DNA from: an uncultured beta proteobacterium
GTDB taxonomy: Bacteria; Pseudomonadota; Gammaproteobacteria; Burkholderiales; Rhodocyclaceae
Assembly (NCBI GenBank): GCA_903953145.1
Contig: CAJBIL010000517.1
Location: 1 to 10,935, forward strand
Length of the DNA: 10,935 nucleotides
Reading direction: 5' to 3'
How positions within the stretch are numbered: the stretch's first letter is position 1; every line of letters begins with the position of its first letter. The notes beneath the pieces were generated by a model, which worked only from the letters and a program-made list of their open reading frames with translations, was not told the origin of the DNA and searched no databases. The position numbers were made by a program, and so were the translations under genes. Positions 1 through 6,177 of this stretch are shown here, piece after piece.

Positions 1-60
1 GGTATCATCTATGCAATTATGGAGTATCGGTGGATGAATTGTCAGTTTAACTGGATTTAA
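1..60 (+). CDS. Possible C-terminal fragment of an unrecognised gene
   Basis: Frame 1 is open from the window edge to a TAA at 58-60 and reads 19 residues rich in aromatic and Cys/Met residues (for example IMEYRWMN and CQFNWI). The peptide looks protein-like, but it is short, the other two frames are also nearly open, and I recognise no family. If real, it is the 3' end of a gene starting left of the window. It does not look like the C-terminus of dihydrolipoamide dehydrogenase, a gene I would have considered as a neighbour of zapE. Confidence 0.2.
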   Translation, partial: GIIYAIMEYRWMNCQFNWI

Positions 61-160
61 CGCGACCCGATACCGTGGCCATCTTTTCCCGCTCCGCATC
101 AAAGTCAATGCTGTCATTAACCACAATAACCGGCCGATGACTTCGTGCGAATAGGAATAA

Positions 161-184
161 ACACGGGAATGAACACGGGAATGA
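161..184. repeat. 12-bp tandem direct repeat (two copies)
   Basis: The unit ACACGGGAATGA occurs twice back to back at 161-172 and 173-184. A related partial unit (AGGAATAA) lies just before at 153-160. This may be a slippage-type short tandem repeat; no function is visible. Confidence 0.85.
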
Positions 185-205
185 ACTATCTGAGACAGCA
201 AAAGA

Positions 206-234
206 CTGACCTTTAAGGCGTGATGATTTAGACT
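206..234 (+). promoter_or_regulatory. Candidate sigma-70 promoter for zapE
   Basis: CTGACC (206-211) and TAGACT (229-234) are separated by 17 bp. Each hexamer differs from consensus at two positions. The implied start of transcription is about 35-40 bases before the zapE ATG. The -10 lies inside the loop of the 212-245 inverted repeat. Confidence 0.4.
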
Positions 235-249
235 CTCGCCTTAAATTTT
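212..249 (+). repeat. Perfect 9-bp inverted repeat followed by TTTT
   Basis: TTTAAGGCG (212-220) pairs exactly with CGCCTTAAA (237-245) around a 16-base loop, followed by TTTT (246-249). It could be a weak intrinsic terminator of whatever lies upstream, or an operator, because it spans the candidate zapE -10 element. The long loop and short T run make a terminator uncertain. Confidence 0.5.
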
Positions 250-277
250 CTGGATCATCATTGCTGGATTTTTTCTT

Positions 278-1408
278 ATGCCTCATCGAATTCTTAAAAT
301 TTCTGCGCGTGGCATGCTGGATGCCTATGATTCACTGCTTTCGGCGCGTGGCTTTATGGCAGATACGGCGCAGTACGCGGCAGCCGAACGCTTGCAACGC
401 CTGTTTTATGAATTGCTGACCTTCAAGGTCGCGCGCCGTGGTGCTTTGCGGCGGTTTTTTGCCCGGCCGACACCACCGCGTGGCTTGTATTTCTGGGGCG
501 GCGTTGGGCGCGGCAAGAGCTTTCTGATGGATTGTTTTTACGCGGCGGTACCTTACCGGCGCAAGCGGCGCATTCATTTTCATGCCTTTATGCATGATAT
601 TCATCAGCAGTTGAATGAACTCAAGGGCGAAGATGACCCGCTGCTGCGCGTTGCCGAGCGTATTGCCCGCGAGGTGCGCCTGATTTGCTTTGACGAGTTT
701 CATGTGTCGGATATTGCCGATGCGATGATTCTTGGTCGCTTGCTTGAGGCTTTGTTTCAGCGTGGCGTGGTTTTTGTGATGACCTCAAATTATCCGCCGG
801 ACAATCTGTATCCAAATGGTTTGCAGCGCGAGAATTTCCTGCCCACGATTGAATTGATCAAGTCTCAGGTTGATGTCTTGCAGATTGATGCGGGGGTTGA
901 TTACCGTTTGCGCACGCTGGAGCAGGTGGAGATTTTCCACTATCCGGCAGATCAGGCCGCTGAATTGAAAATGGCTGAATATTTCAAGGCCATCGCTGGC
1001 GCTGAGAGCAGTGCTGAAGCGCCGGAAACGCCTGTCGGGAGTGTCAAAATTCTTGGGCGTGAGATACCCACGCTGCGCCGCGCTAATGGCGTTATTTCTT
1101 TTGACTTCAAGACGTTGTGTGGCGGGCCGCGTTCGCAAAACGACTATCTGGCGCTGGCCAGGTCTTATCACACGGTGTTGCTCTCCGGCATTCCGAAAAT
1201 GTCGGCCAGCATGTCGTCCGAGGCGCGGCGTTTTACCTGGCTGGTGGATATTTTCTACGACCACAAAGTCAAACTGATCGCCACTGCCGAATGCGCGCCG
1301 GAGCAGCTTTACACCGAAGGTACGCAGGCCAGCGAGTTTTTCCGAACCACCAGCCGGCTCTCCGAAATGCGCTCGCGCGAGTATCTTGGCGAGCCGCATT
1401 TGTCGTAA
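278..1408 (+). CDS. zapE: Cell division protein ZapE (AFG1-like P-loop ATPase)
   Basis: ZapE is an AAA+-like ATPase; in E. coli it associates with FtsZ and destabilises Z-ring polymers during late constriction, and its eukaryotic relative is AFG1/LACE1. The 376 residues match the usual length (E. coli 375). Visible motifs are Walker A GGVGRGKS (74-81), preceded by the typical RGLYFWGG, Walker B LICFDEF (135-141) followed by HVSDIADAM, a sensor-like TSN (169-171), the family block AGVDYRLRTL (205-214), SEARRF (314-319) and the closing RLSEMRSREYL (360-370). The ATG at 278 has only a weak ribosome binding site. An in-frame ATG at 314 (residue 13) is an alternative, but the earlier start gives the normal length. 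It may share a transcript with the secretin-like gene 56 bases downstream; the spacer shows no terminator. Assignment is firm; the cell role is known from the family, not from this sequence. Confidence 0.93.
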   Translation: MPHRILKISARGMLDAYDSLLSARGFMADTAQYAAAERLQRLFYELLTFKVARRGALRRFFARPTPPRGLYFWGGVGRGKSFLMDCFYAAVPYRRKRRIHFHAFMHDIHQQLNELKGEDDPLLRVAERIAREVRLICFDEFHVSDIADAMILGRLLEALFQRGVVFVMTSNYPPDNLYPNGLQRENFLPTIELIKSQVDVLQIDAGVDYRLRTLEQVEIFHYPADQAAELKMAEYFKAIAGAESSAEAPETPVGSVKILGREIPTLRRANGVISFDFKTLCGGPRSQNDYLALARSYHTVLLSGIPKMSASMSSEARRFTWLVDIFYDHKVKLIATAECAPEQLYTEGTQASEFFRTTSRLSEMRSREYLGEPHLS

Positions 1409-1464
1409 TTGGCAGGCTTTGGAAGCATAAGCAGATGTAGCACCGATTTTTCAGGAGCTTCGCC

Positions 1465-2337
1465 ATGCGCCGTTTGTTTCTTGTGCTTCTCTGCTTGGCC
1501 CCCTTTGCGCAAGCGCAACAGGAGATGGAGATCATCCCGCTCAGGCATCGTACGGTCGAGCAGGTGATTCCGGCATTGCAGCCGTTTGTCGAGCCGGGCG
1601 GGGCGCTGTCGGGGATGAATAACCAGTTGATCCTGCGCGGCTCGGCGAGAAACCGCGAGCAGGTCAGGCAGGCGCTTGCTGCGCTTGATACCCCGGCGCG
1701 CCGCTTGATGATCCGCGTCAGTCAGAACCGTGACGCCGATAGCCGGCAGCAGGGCGCCGAGGTGTCGGGGAATATCGGTTTCGGGAACAATGTTCGCATC
1801 ATCCAGCCGTCGGGCGTTGGGCAAATCGAGGTCCGGCGCGGTGATTCGATAAATTCATCGGCCAACTCAAGCATCAATGCGCGTGCCTATGACACACGCA
1901 GCACCCGCGATATGCGCAGCAGCCAGATGGTGCAGGTTGTTGAGGGCGGGCGTGCCTTCATTCAGGTCGGCCAGTCGTTGCCCTTGCCATTGCGGCAGGT
2001 GGTGCTTGGTCCGAATGGCGTGGTGGTGACGGACAGTACAGTTTATCGCGATGTCGGCCAGGGTTTTTACGCGGCACCTCAACTGGCGGGTGATCGTGTA
2101 ACGCTGGAGATCAGCCCGCAGTTCGATACAACCGGCAGCGAGCGTAATTTGGGCAATGCTGCGGTGGTCAACACCCAGCGTTTGTCCACCACCGTGTCAG
2201 GGCGTCTGGGTGAGTGGATTGAACTGGGTGGTAGCGGCCAACAGAGCAACGGGCGTGAGCGCGGCAATCTCGGCATCGGCACCAGTGAGTTGCGCGATAG
2301 CCGCAGCGTGTGGCTGCTGGTCGAGGAATTGCGCTGA
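1465..2337 (+). CDS. Exported secretin-like protein (N-domain plus secretin-core-like C-terminus)
   Basis: The 290-residue product begins with a signal peptide: RR, a hydrophobic LFLVLLCLA stretch and a probable cleavage site AQA|QQ after residue 17. Residues 21-86 resemble the short N1/NolW-type domain of type II/III secretins (PLRHRTVEQVIPALQPFV, then NQLILRG and a final helix plus strand). Residues 95-155 form a Gly/Ser/Asn/Arg-rich linker. Residues 157-257 resemble the secretin homology core (GGRAFIQVGQSLPLP, VTLEISPQF, NTQRLSTTVSGRLGEWIELGG). Full secretins are usually much longer, with several N-domains, so this is at most a minimal or degenerate relative located in the periplasm or outer membrane. 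The start is secure: AGGAG at 1453-1457 lies 7 bases before the ATG. No secretion or pilus genes are nearby. The domain reading is by eye and the function is unknown. Confidence 0.85.
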   Translation: MRRLFLVLLCLAPFAQAQQEMEIIPLRHRTVEQVIPALQPFVEPGGALSGMNNQLILRGSARNREQVRQALAALDTPARRLMIRVSQNRDADSRQQGAEVSGNIGFGNNVRIIQPSGVGQIEVRRGDSINSSANSSINARAYDTRSTRDMRSSQMVQVVEGGRAFIQVGQSLPLPLRQVVLGPNGVVVTDSTVYRDVGQGFYAAPQLAGDRVTLEISPQFDTTGSERNLGNAAVVNTQRLSTTVSGRLGEWIELGGSGQQSNGRERGNLGIGTSELRDSRSVWLLVEELR

Positions 2338-2353
2338 CAGCAATCAGCGCAAT
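2328..2353. terminator. 10-bp perfect hairpin between convergent genes
   Basis: ATTGCGCTGA (2328-2337) pairs perfectly with TCAGCGCAAT (2344-2353) around the 6-base loop CAGCAA. The left arm contains the stop codon of the secretin-like gene. Neither strand has a T run directly after the stem, so it is not a textbook intrinsic terminator. It may act as a 3'-end stabiliser or as part of a Rho-dependent end for either gene. Confidence 0.4.
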
Positions 2354-2394
2354 CGTCGAAAAATTACCTTAAACGACAGACCGGCAGCCGTGAA

Positions 2395-4641
2395 TCAACT
2401 GCGTTTCCGGGCCGGCGCTTTTCGGGCTGGCGTCGGTTTTTTGATTCCGGTGACGGGCGTTGCTGGTGCGCGGCTGGCATCGCCAAGCACAAAATCAATG
2501 CGCCCGGTTTCCAGGTCAGCTTTGACCAGCTTTACATTGAGCCGATCCCCTAGCCGGTAGCGCTTGCCGCTGCGTTCGCCAAGCATCTGATGCTTGGTGT
2601 TGTCGTACTGGAAGTAGTCCTCGCCGAGTTCCGTTACATGCACCAGACCTTCGACATAGACCGAATCGAGCGCAACAAAAACACCGAATGGCACCACGGC
2701 GGCAATCGTGCCATCAAACGATTCGCCGATACGATCCCGCATGTAGTAGCACTTGAGCCAGTTATTGACATCGCGCGTCGCTTCATCTGCGCGGCGCTCG
2801 GTCATCGAGCAGTGCATGCCGATTTCGTCCCAGGCACCTGGCTGGTAACGCGTTCCTTCCAGCACCGCCTTGATTGAGCGATGCACCAGCAAGTCCGGGT
2901 AACGCCGGATCGGCGAAGTGAAGTGTGTGTAATGTTCGTAGGACAGGCCAAAGTGCCCGACGTTATCCGGGCTGTATTGCGCCTGACGCAGCGAGCGCAG
3001 CATGATCGTTTGCAGCAACTGGGCATCCGGGCGTGGCTTGATTTTTTCGAGCAGCACCGCGTAATCCTTCGCCGTCGGTGCATCGCCGCCAGCCAGACCA
3101 AGCCCGAATTCCTTGAGGAAGTTACGCAGACCTTCCAGCTTCTCCGGCGTCGGTCCTTCATGCACGCGATACAGACAGGGCTGCTTGTTCGTCTCAAGAA
3201 AAGCCGAAGCGCAGACGTTGGCGGCCAGCATGCATTCCTCGATTAAACGATGCGCGTCATTGCGGTGCACTGGCACGATGTTGTCGATCTTGCCCTGATC
3301 ATTGAACAGCATGATCGTTTCAATCGTCTCGAAATCGATCGCACCCCGCTTGCCTCGCGCTTTAAGCAATATCTGGAACAACGCGTAGAGCGCCTTAAGC
3401 TGCGGCATCAGGCTGCGTTGAACGTCAGTTTCCGGTTCAGCGGCGGCCGACAGCCAGTTCCATACCTGGTTGTAGGTCAGGCGCGCCTTTGAACGGAAAA
3501 CTGCCGGGTAGAACTTGTAGGCCTTGATCTCGCCGCTGGCGTTGATATCCATATCGCAGACCATTGCCAGTCGCTCGACATCCGGGTTCAGCGAACACAG
3601 GCCATTGGAGAGCTTTTCCGGCAGCATCGGGATTACCCGACGCGGGAAATACACTGAATTGCCACGTTCCTGTGCATCACGGTCGAGCGCCATGCCGGGG
3701 CGTACGTAATGGCTCACGTCGGCAATGGCGACGACCAGACGCCAGCCCTTGCCTTTTTTCTCGGCAAATACGGCGTCGTCAAAATCCCGTGCCGTTTCGC
3801 CGTCGATGGTGACCATCGGCAACTCGCGCAGATCGGTACGGCCTTCCCATTCTGTTTTCTTGACCTTATCCGGCAGCGTCTTGGTTTCATCCAGCGCCTT
3901 GGTCGAAAACTGGAATGGCAAGTCATGCTTGCGCAAGGCAATTTCGATTTCCATGCCCGGGTCGGCATAATTGCCAAGTACCTCGGCAATGCGTCCGATC
4001 GGCTGTGAATGTTTGCTCGGCTGCTCGATAATTTCAACCATCACCACCTGACCGGCCTTGACCTTGCTCTTCTTGTCTGGCGCGACGAGGATGTCCTGAT
4101 TGATGCGCCGGTTTTCCGGTACGACAACCATGATGCCGTGTTCAATCAGAACGCGGCCGACAACCATGCTGTTGGCGCGTTCGAGCACCTCGACAATGGC
4201 GCCTTCGCGCCGGCCTTTGCGGTCCAGCCCGATCACTCGTGCCAGCGCGCGGTCACGATGCAGTACCTTGGACATCTGCTTGGCTTCGAGAAAAAGATCG
4301 TCGCCGCCATCATCAGGAACAAGAAAACCGTAGCCGTCAGCGTGCCCTTCGATGCGCCCGGCAATCAGGCTGGCGCGTTCGGGAACGATATAAGCGTCCT
4401 TGCGGTTACGCATCAGCTGCGCCTCGCGCTCCATGGCGCCGAGGCGACGCTGGAACATTTCAGACTCATGTTTCTGGATATCAAGCAGCACACAAAGCTG
4501 CTCGAAGCTCACGGGTTTTCCCTGCTCTTGCAGCATTTGAAGGATGTACTCACGGGAGGGCAAAGGTTGCTCGTAGGTTTTGCACTCACGCTCGAAATGC
4601 GGATCGTTTTTTCTGATTTTGGAAAGTTTTTTTATTGACAT
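2395..4641 (-). CDS. rnr: Ribonuclease R (RNB-family 3'-5' exoribonuclease)
   Basis: RNase R degrades RNA processively from the 3' end, including structured RNA, and acts in mRNA decay, rRNA quality control and trans-translation. The 748 residues show an N-terminal winged-helix region (about 28-88), OB/cold-shock domains (about 90-230, with GHADGYGFLVPD at 99-110), the RNB domain (about 270-600) and an S1 domain (about 640-718), ending in a basic tail (KKPTPARKAPARKRS). The catalytic metal-binding acidic residues are visible in IDGETARDFDDAVF as D280, D286, D288 and D289. The signature HYTHFTSPIRRYPDLLVHR follows at 570-588. The length and S1 C-terminus favour RNase R over RNase II; E. coli RNase R is 813 residues, mainly with a longer basic tail. 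AAAGGA lies about 10 bases before the ATG. The gene is divergent from tRNA-Leu, and I see no convincing promoter of its own; it would have to lie in or beyond the tRNA gene. Confidence 0.95.
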   Translation of the reverse strand: MSIKKLSKIRKNDPHFERECKTYEQPLPSREYILQMLQEQGKPVSFEQLCVLLDIQKHESEMFQRRLGAMEREAQLMRNRKDAYIVPERASLIAGRIEGHADGYGFLVPDDGGDDLFLEAKQMSKVLHRDRALARVIGLDRKGRREGAIVEVLERANSMVVGRVLIEHGIMVVVPENRRINQDILVAPDKKSKVKAGQVVMVEIIEQPSKHSQPIGRIAEVLGNYADPGMEIEIALRKHDLPFQFSTKALDETKTLPDKVKKTEWEGRTDLRELPMVTIDGETARDFDDAVFAEKKGKGWRLVVAIADVSHYVRPGMALDRDAQERGNSVYFPRRVIPMLPEKLSNGLCSLNPDVERLAMVCDMDINASGEIKAYKFYPAVFRSKARLTYNQVWNWLSAAAEPETDVQRSLMPQLKALYALFQILLKARGKRGAIDFETIETIMLFNDQGKIDNIVPVHRNDAHRLIEECMLAANVCASAFLETNKQPCLYRVHEGPTPEKLEGLRNFLKEFGLGLAGGDAPTAKDYAVLLEKIKPRPDAQLLQTIMLRSLRQAQYSPDNVGHFGLSYEHYTHFTSPIRRYPDLLVHRSIKAVLEGTRYQPGAWDEIGMHCSMTERRADEATRDVNNWLKCYYMRDRIGESFDGTIAAVVPFGVFVALDSVYVEGLVHVTELGEDYFQYDNTKHQMLGERSGKRYRLGDRLNVKLVKADLETGRIDFVLGDASRAPATPVTGIKKPTPARKAPARKRS

Positions 4642-4662
4642 TATTTGTTGTTCCTTTAGAAT
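4635..4662 (+). promoter_or_regulatory. Strong sigma-70 promoter of tRNA-Leu with GC-rich discriminator
   Basis: A perfect TTGACA (4635-4640) is followed after 16 bp by TAGAAT (4657-4662, one mismatch). The next bases, GCGGCC (4663-4668), form a GC-rich discriminator typical of stable-RNA promoters under stringent (ppGpp) control. Transcription would start near 4669-4670, about 11 bases before the mature tRNA 5' end. The -35 element overlaps the rnr start codon on the other strand (CAT at 4639-4641). Confidence 0.75.
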
Positions 4663-4680
4663 GCGGCCTGTTTCAGAAAT

Positions 4681-4767
4681 GCCCAGGTGGCGGAATTGGT
4701 AGACGCGCCAGGTTCAGGTCCTGGTAATCGCAAGGTTGTGGAGGTTCGAGTCCTCTCCTGGGCACCA
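4681..4767 (+). tRNA. tRNA-Leu (anticodon CAG)
   Basis: An 87-base class II tRNA that reads CUG codons. The acceptor stem GCCCAGG pairs with CCTGGGC, followed by discriminator A and an encoded CCA. The anticodon stem CCAGG/CCTGG (4708-4712 and 4720-4724) encloses the loop TTCAGGT with anticodon CAG at 4715-4717. The long variable arm has a four-pair stem AATC/GGTT with a GCAA loop, as expected for leucine. The T arm is GGAGG-TTCGAGT-CCTCT. All arms pair (a few G-T), so the gene appears functional. Confidence 0.97.
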
Positions 4768-4780
4768 AAGAGACGAAATT

Positions 4781-4806
4781 AAGCCTTGATTATTCAAGGC
4801 TTTTTT
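4781..4806 (+). terminator. Intrinsic terminator after tRNA-Leu
   Basis: AAGCCTTGA (4781-4789) pairs with TCAAGGCTT (4794-4802) around a TTAT loop, and a run of T continues to 4806. It lies 13 bases after the tRNA CCA end and is a clear Rho-independent terminator that separates the tRNA transcript from lolCD. Confidence 0.9.
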
Positions 4807-4912
4807 CTTTTCTGGCTTTAGTTGTTTGCGCGTTTGCTGTTCGGTAATGCATACGAGTTATTGTAGAGTCTTACGCCGGATACCGCGAGATAAAGATACA
4901 GGAAGCCACAAA

Positions 4913-4930
4913 ATGAGTTTCCCCTGCTGA
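4913..4930 (+). CDS. Five-codon mini-ORF (MSFPC) overlapping the lolC start
   Basis: The ATG at 4913 has a good Shine-Dalgarno AGGAAG (4900-4905) 7 bases upstream and reads M-S-F-P-C before a TGA at 4928-4930. That stop overlaps the lolC ATG (4930-4932) by one base, in the arrangement TGATG. The lolC start has no ribosome binding site of its own at normal spacing. This suggests termination-reinitiation, with lolC translated by coupling to a leader peptide. Alternatively it is a decayed duplicate of the lolC start, since both begin M-(S/A)-(F/L)-P. Confidence 0.4.
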   Translation: MSFPC

Positions 4931-6177
4931 TGGCGCTGCCCTACGAACTGTTGATTGGCCTGCGTTATACGCGCACCAAGCGGCGCAATCATTTTATTTC
5001 CTTCATTTCCCTGATTTCGATGCTTGGCATTGCGCTGGGCGTTGCCGCGCTGATCGTTGTGCTGTCGGTGATGAACGGTTTTCAGACCGAACTGCGTGGC
5101 CGCATTCTGGCGGTTGTTTCCCACATCCAGATTAGCGGCGCCAATGGTGAGATGGCAGGTTGGGAGCGGGTTGCAGAGCAGGCTGCCAGGCATCCGCAGG
5201 TGATTGCCACAGCCCCTTTCGTGCAGGCTCAGGGCATGCTCTCTTTCGGGCAGTCGGTGCGCGGTGCGCTGGTGCGCGGCATTCTGCCCGACCAGGAAGA
5301 CAAAGTCGCTGATTTCCGGCCGCACATGAAAAGCGGCAGTCTTGATGCGCTGACGCCGGATTCATTCAACATCGTTCTCGGTAGCGAACTGGCGCGGGCG
5401 CTGGGTGTTTTCGTCGGCGACAAGGTGACGCTGATTGCCCCGCAGGGCGTCGTAACGCCAGCCGGTGTTGTGCCGCGTCTGAAAACATTTACGGTGGCCG
5501 GTCTCTTTGAAGTGGGTATGTTCGAATACGACAACGGACTGGCACTGATCCGCATGGAAGACGCGCAGCGCCTTTACCGCATGGATGATCGTGTTTCCGG
5601 TGTCCGCTTGAAGCTTGACGATCTGTTCAAGGCGCCGCGCGTCTCGCGTGAACTGGCCGGGCGGATCGATGTAGAAGCGTTTATCAGTGACTGGACGCGC
5701 AGCCACGCCAATTTCTTCCGCGCGGTGCAGATCGAGAAGAACATGATGTTCATCATTCTTTCGCTGAGTGTCGCCGTTGCAGCGTTCAACATTGTCTCGA
5801 CGCTGGTCATGGCGGTCACCGACAAGCAAGCCGACATTGCCATTCTGCGCACGCTGGGCGCCAGTCCGGGCAGCATCATGGCTATTTTCATGGTGCAGGG
5901 CGCTTTGATCGGTTTTATTGGCCTTGGCCTTGGCATCGTTGGTGGTGTGACGCTGGCCCTGAATATCGACGTTGTTGTGCCTTTCATCGAACGATTGCTG
6001 GGTACGCAGTTCATGGCTAAGGAGGTTTATTACATCTCGAACCTGCCGTCTGAGCTGCAATGGCGTGATGTGACGACAATTACCGGCGTGTCTTTCGTGC
6101 TGGCCTTGCTGGCGACGATTTATCCGAGTTGGCGCGCCTCGCGCGTTAATCCGGCGGAGGCGTTGCGTTATGAGTGA
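4930..6177 (+). CDS. lolC: Lipoprotein-releasing ABC transporter permease LolC (LolC/E family)
   Basis: The permease of the Lol complex extracts outer-membrane lipoproteins from the inner membrane and passes them to LolA. The 415 residues have the family layout: cytoplasmic N-terminus, one membrane helix (about 23-47), the conserved SVMNGFQTELRGRIL (46-60), a large periplasmic domain (about 60-265), and the FtsX-type C-terminal domain with three helices (about 272-295, 315-345, 380-400) ending in SRVNPAEALRYE. The loop TPAGVVPRLK (176-185) aligns with the Pro-containing Hook of E. coli LolC (TPMGRIPSQR), the LolA-docking element that LolE lacks. Only one permease precedes lolD, so it may serve as a homodimer (a LolF-type arrangement). 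The start at 4930 gives the conserved N-terminus but lacks a normally spaced ribosome binding site. No strong promoter is visible in 4807-4912. Confidence 0.92.
   Translation: MALPYELLIGLRYTRTKRRNHFISFISLISMLGIALGVAALIVVLSVMNGFQTELRGRILAVVSHIQISGANGEMAGWERVAEQAARHPQVIATAPFVQAQGMLSFGQSVRGALVRGILPDQEDKVADFRPHMKSGSLDALTPDSFNIVLGSELARALGVFVGDKVTLIAPQGVVTPAGVVPRLKTFTVAGLFEVGMFEYDNGLALIRMEDAQRLYRMDDRVSGVRLKLDDLFKAPRVSRELAGRIDVEAFISDWTRSHANFFRAVQIEKNMMFIILSLSVAVAAFNIVSTLVMAVTDKQADIAILRTLGASPGSIMAIFMVQGALIGFIGLGLGIVGGVTLALNIDVVVPFIERLLGTQFMAKEVYYISNLPSELQWRDVTTITGVSFVLALLATIYPSWRASRVNPAEALRYE

Larger units (their letters stand above)
61..277. other. Spacer before zapE with small repeats, no supported gene
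   Basis: This spacer holds a 12-bp tandem duplication (161-184), a candidate sigma-70 promoter (206-234) and a perfect 9-bp inverted repeat (212-245). A minus-strand reading frame crosses it, but it has no family signature and its Ser/Pro/Cys-rich part is just the translated tandem repeat, so I do not call it a gene. Confidence 0.5.

Noticed and set aside
47..286. 79-residue minus-strand reading frame in the spacer before zapE
   Set aside because: No family signature, no clear ribosome binding site considered convincing, overlaps the zapE start, and its SFPCSFPC run is only the translation of the 12-bp tandem repeat.
785..1399. 204-residue minus-strand frame in zapE
   Set aside because: Antisense shadow of ZapE with no recognisable motif.
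4009..4638. 209-residue plus-strand frame inside rnr
   Set aside because: It is antisense to a firmly identified RNase R gene with all catalytic motifs, and the sequence shows no domain; a shadow of GC-rich codon usage.
4807..4912. Sigma-70 promoter for lolC (TTGTTT-N17-TAATGC)
   Set aside because: Three mismatches in each hexamer; too weak to annotate although a promoter must exist after the tRNA terminator.
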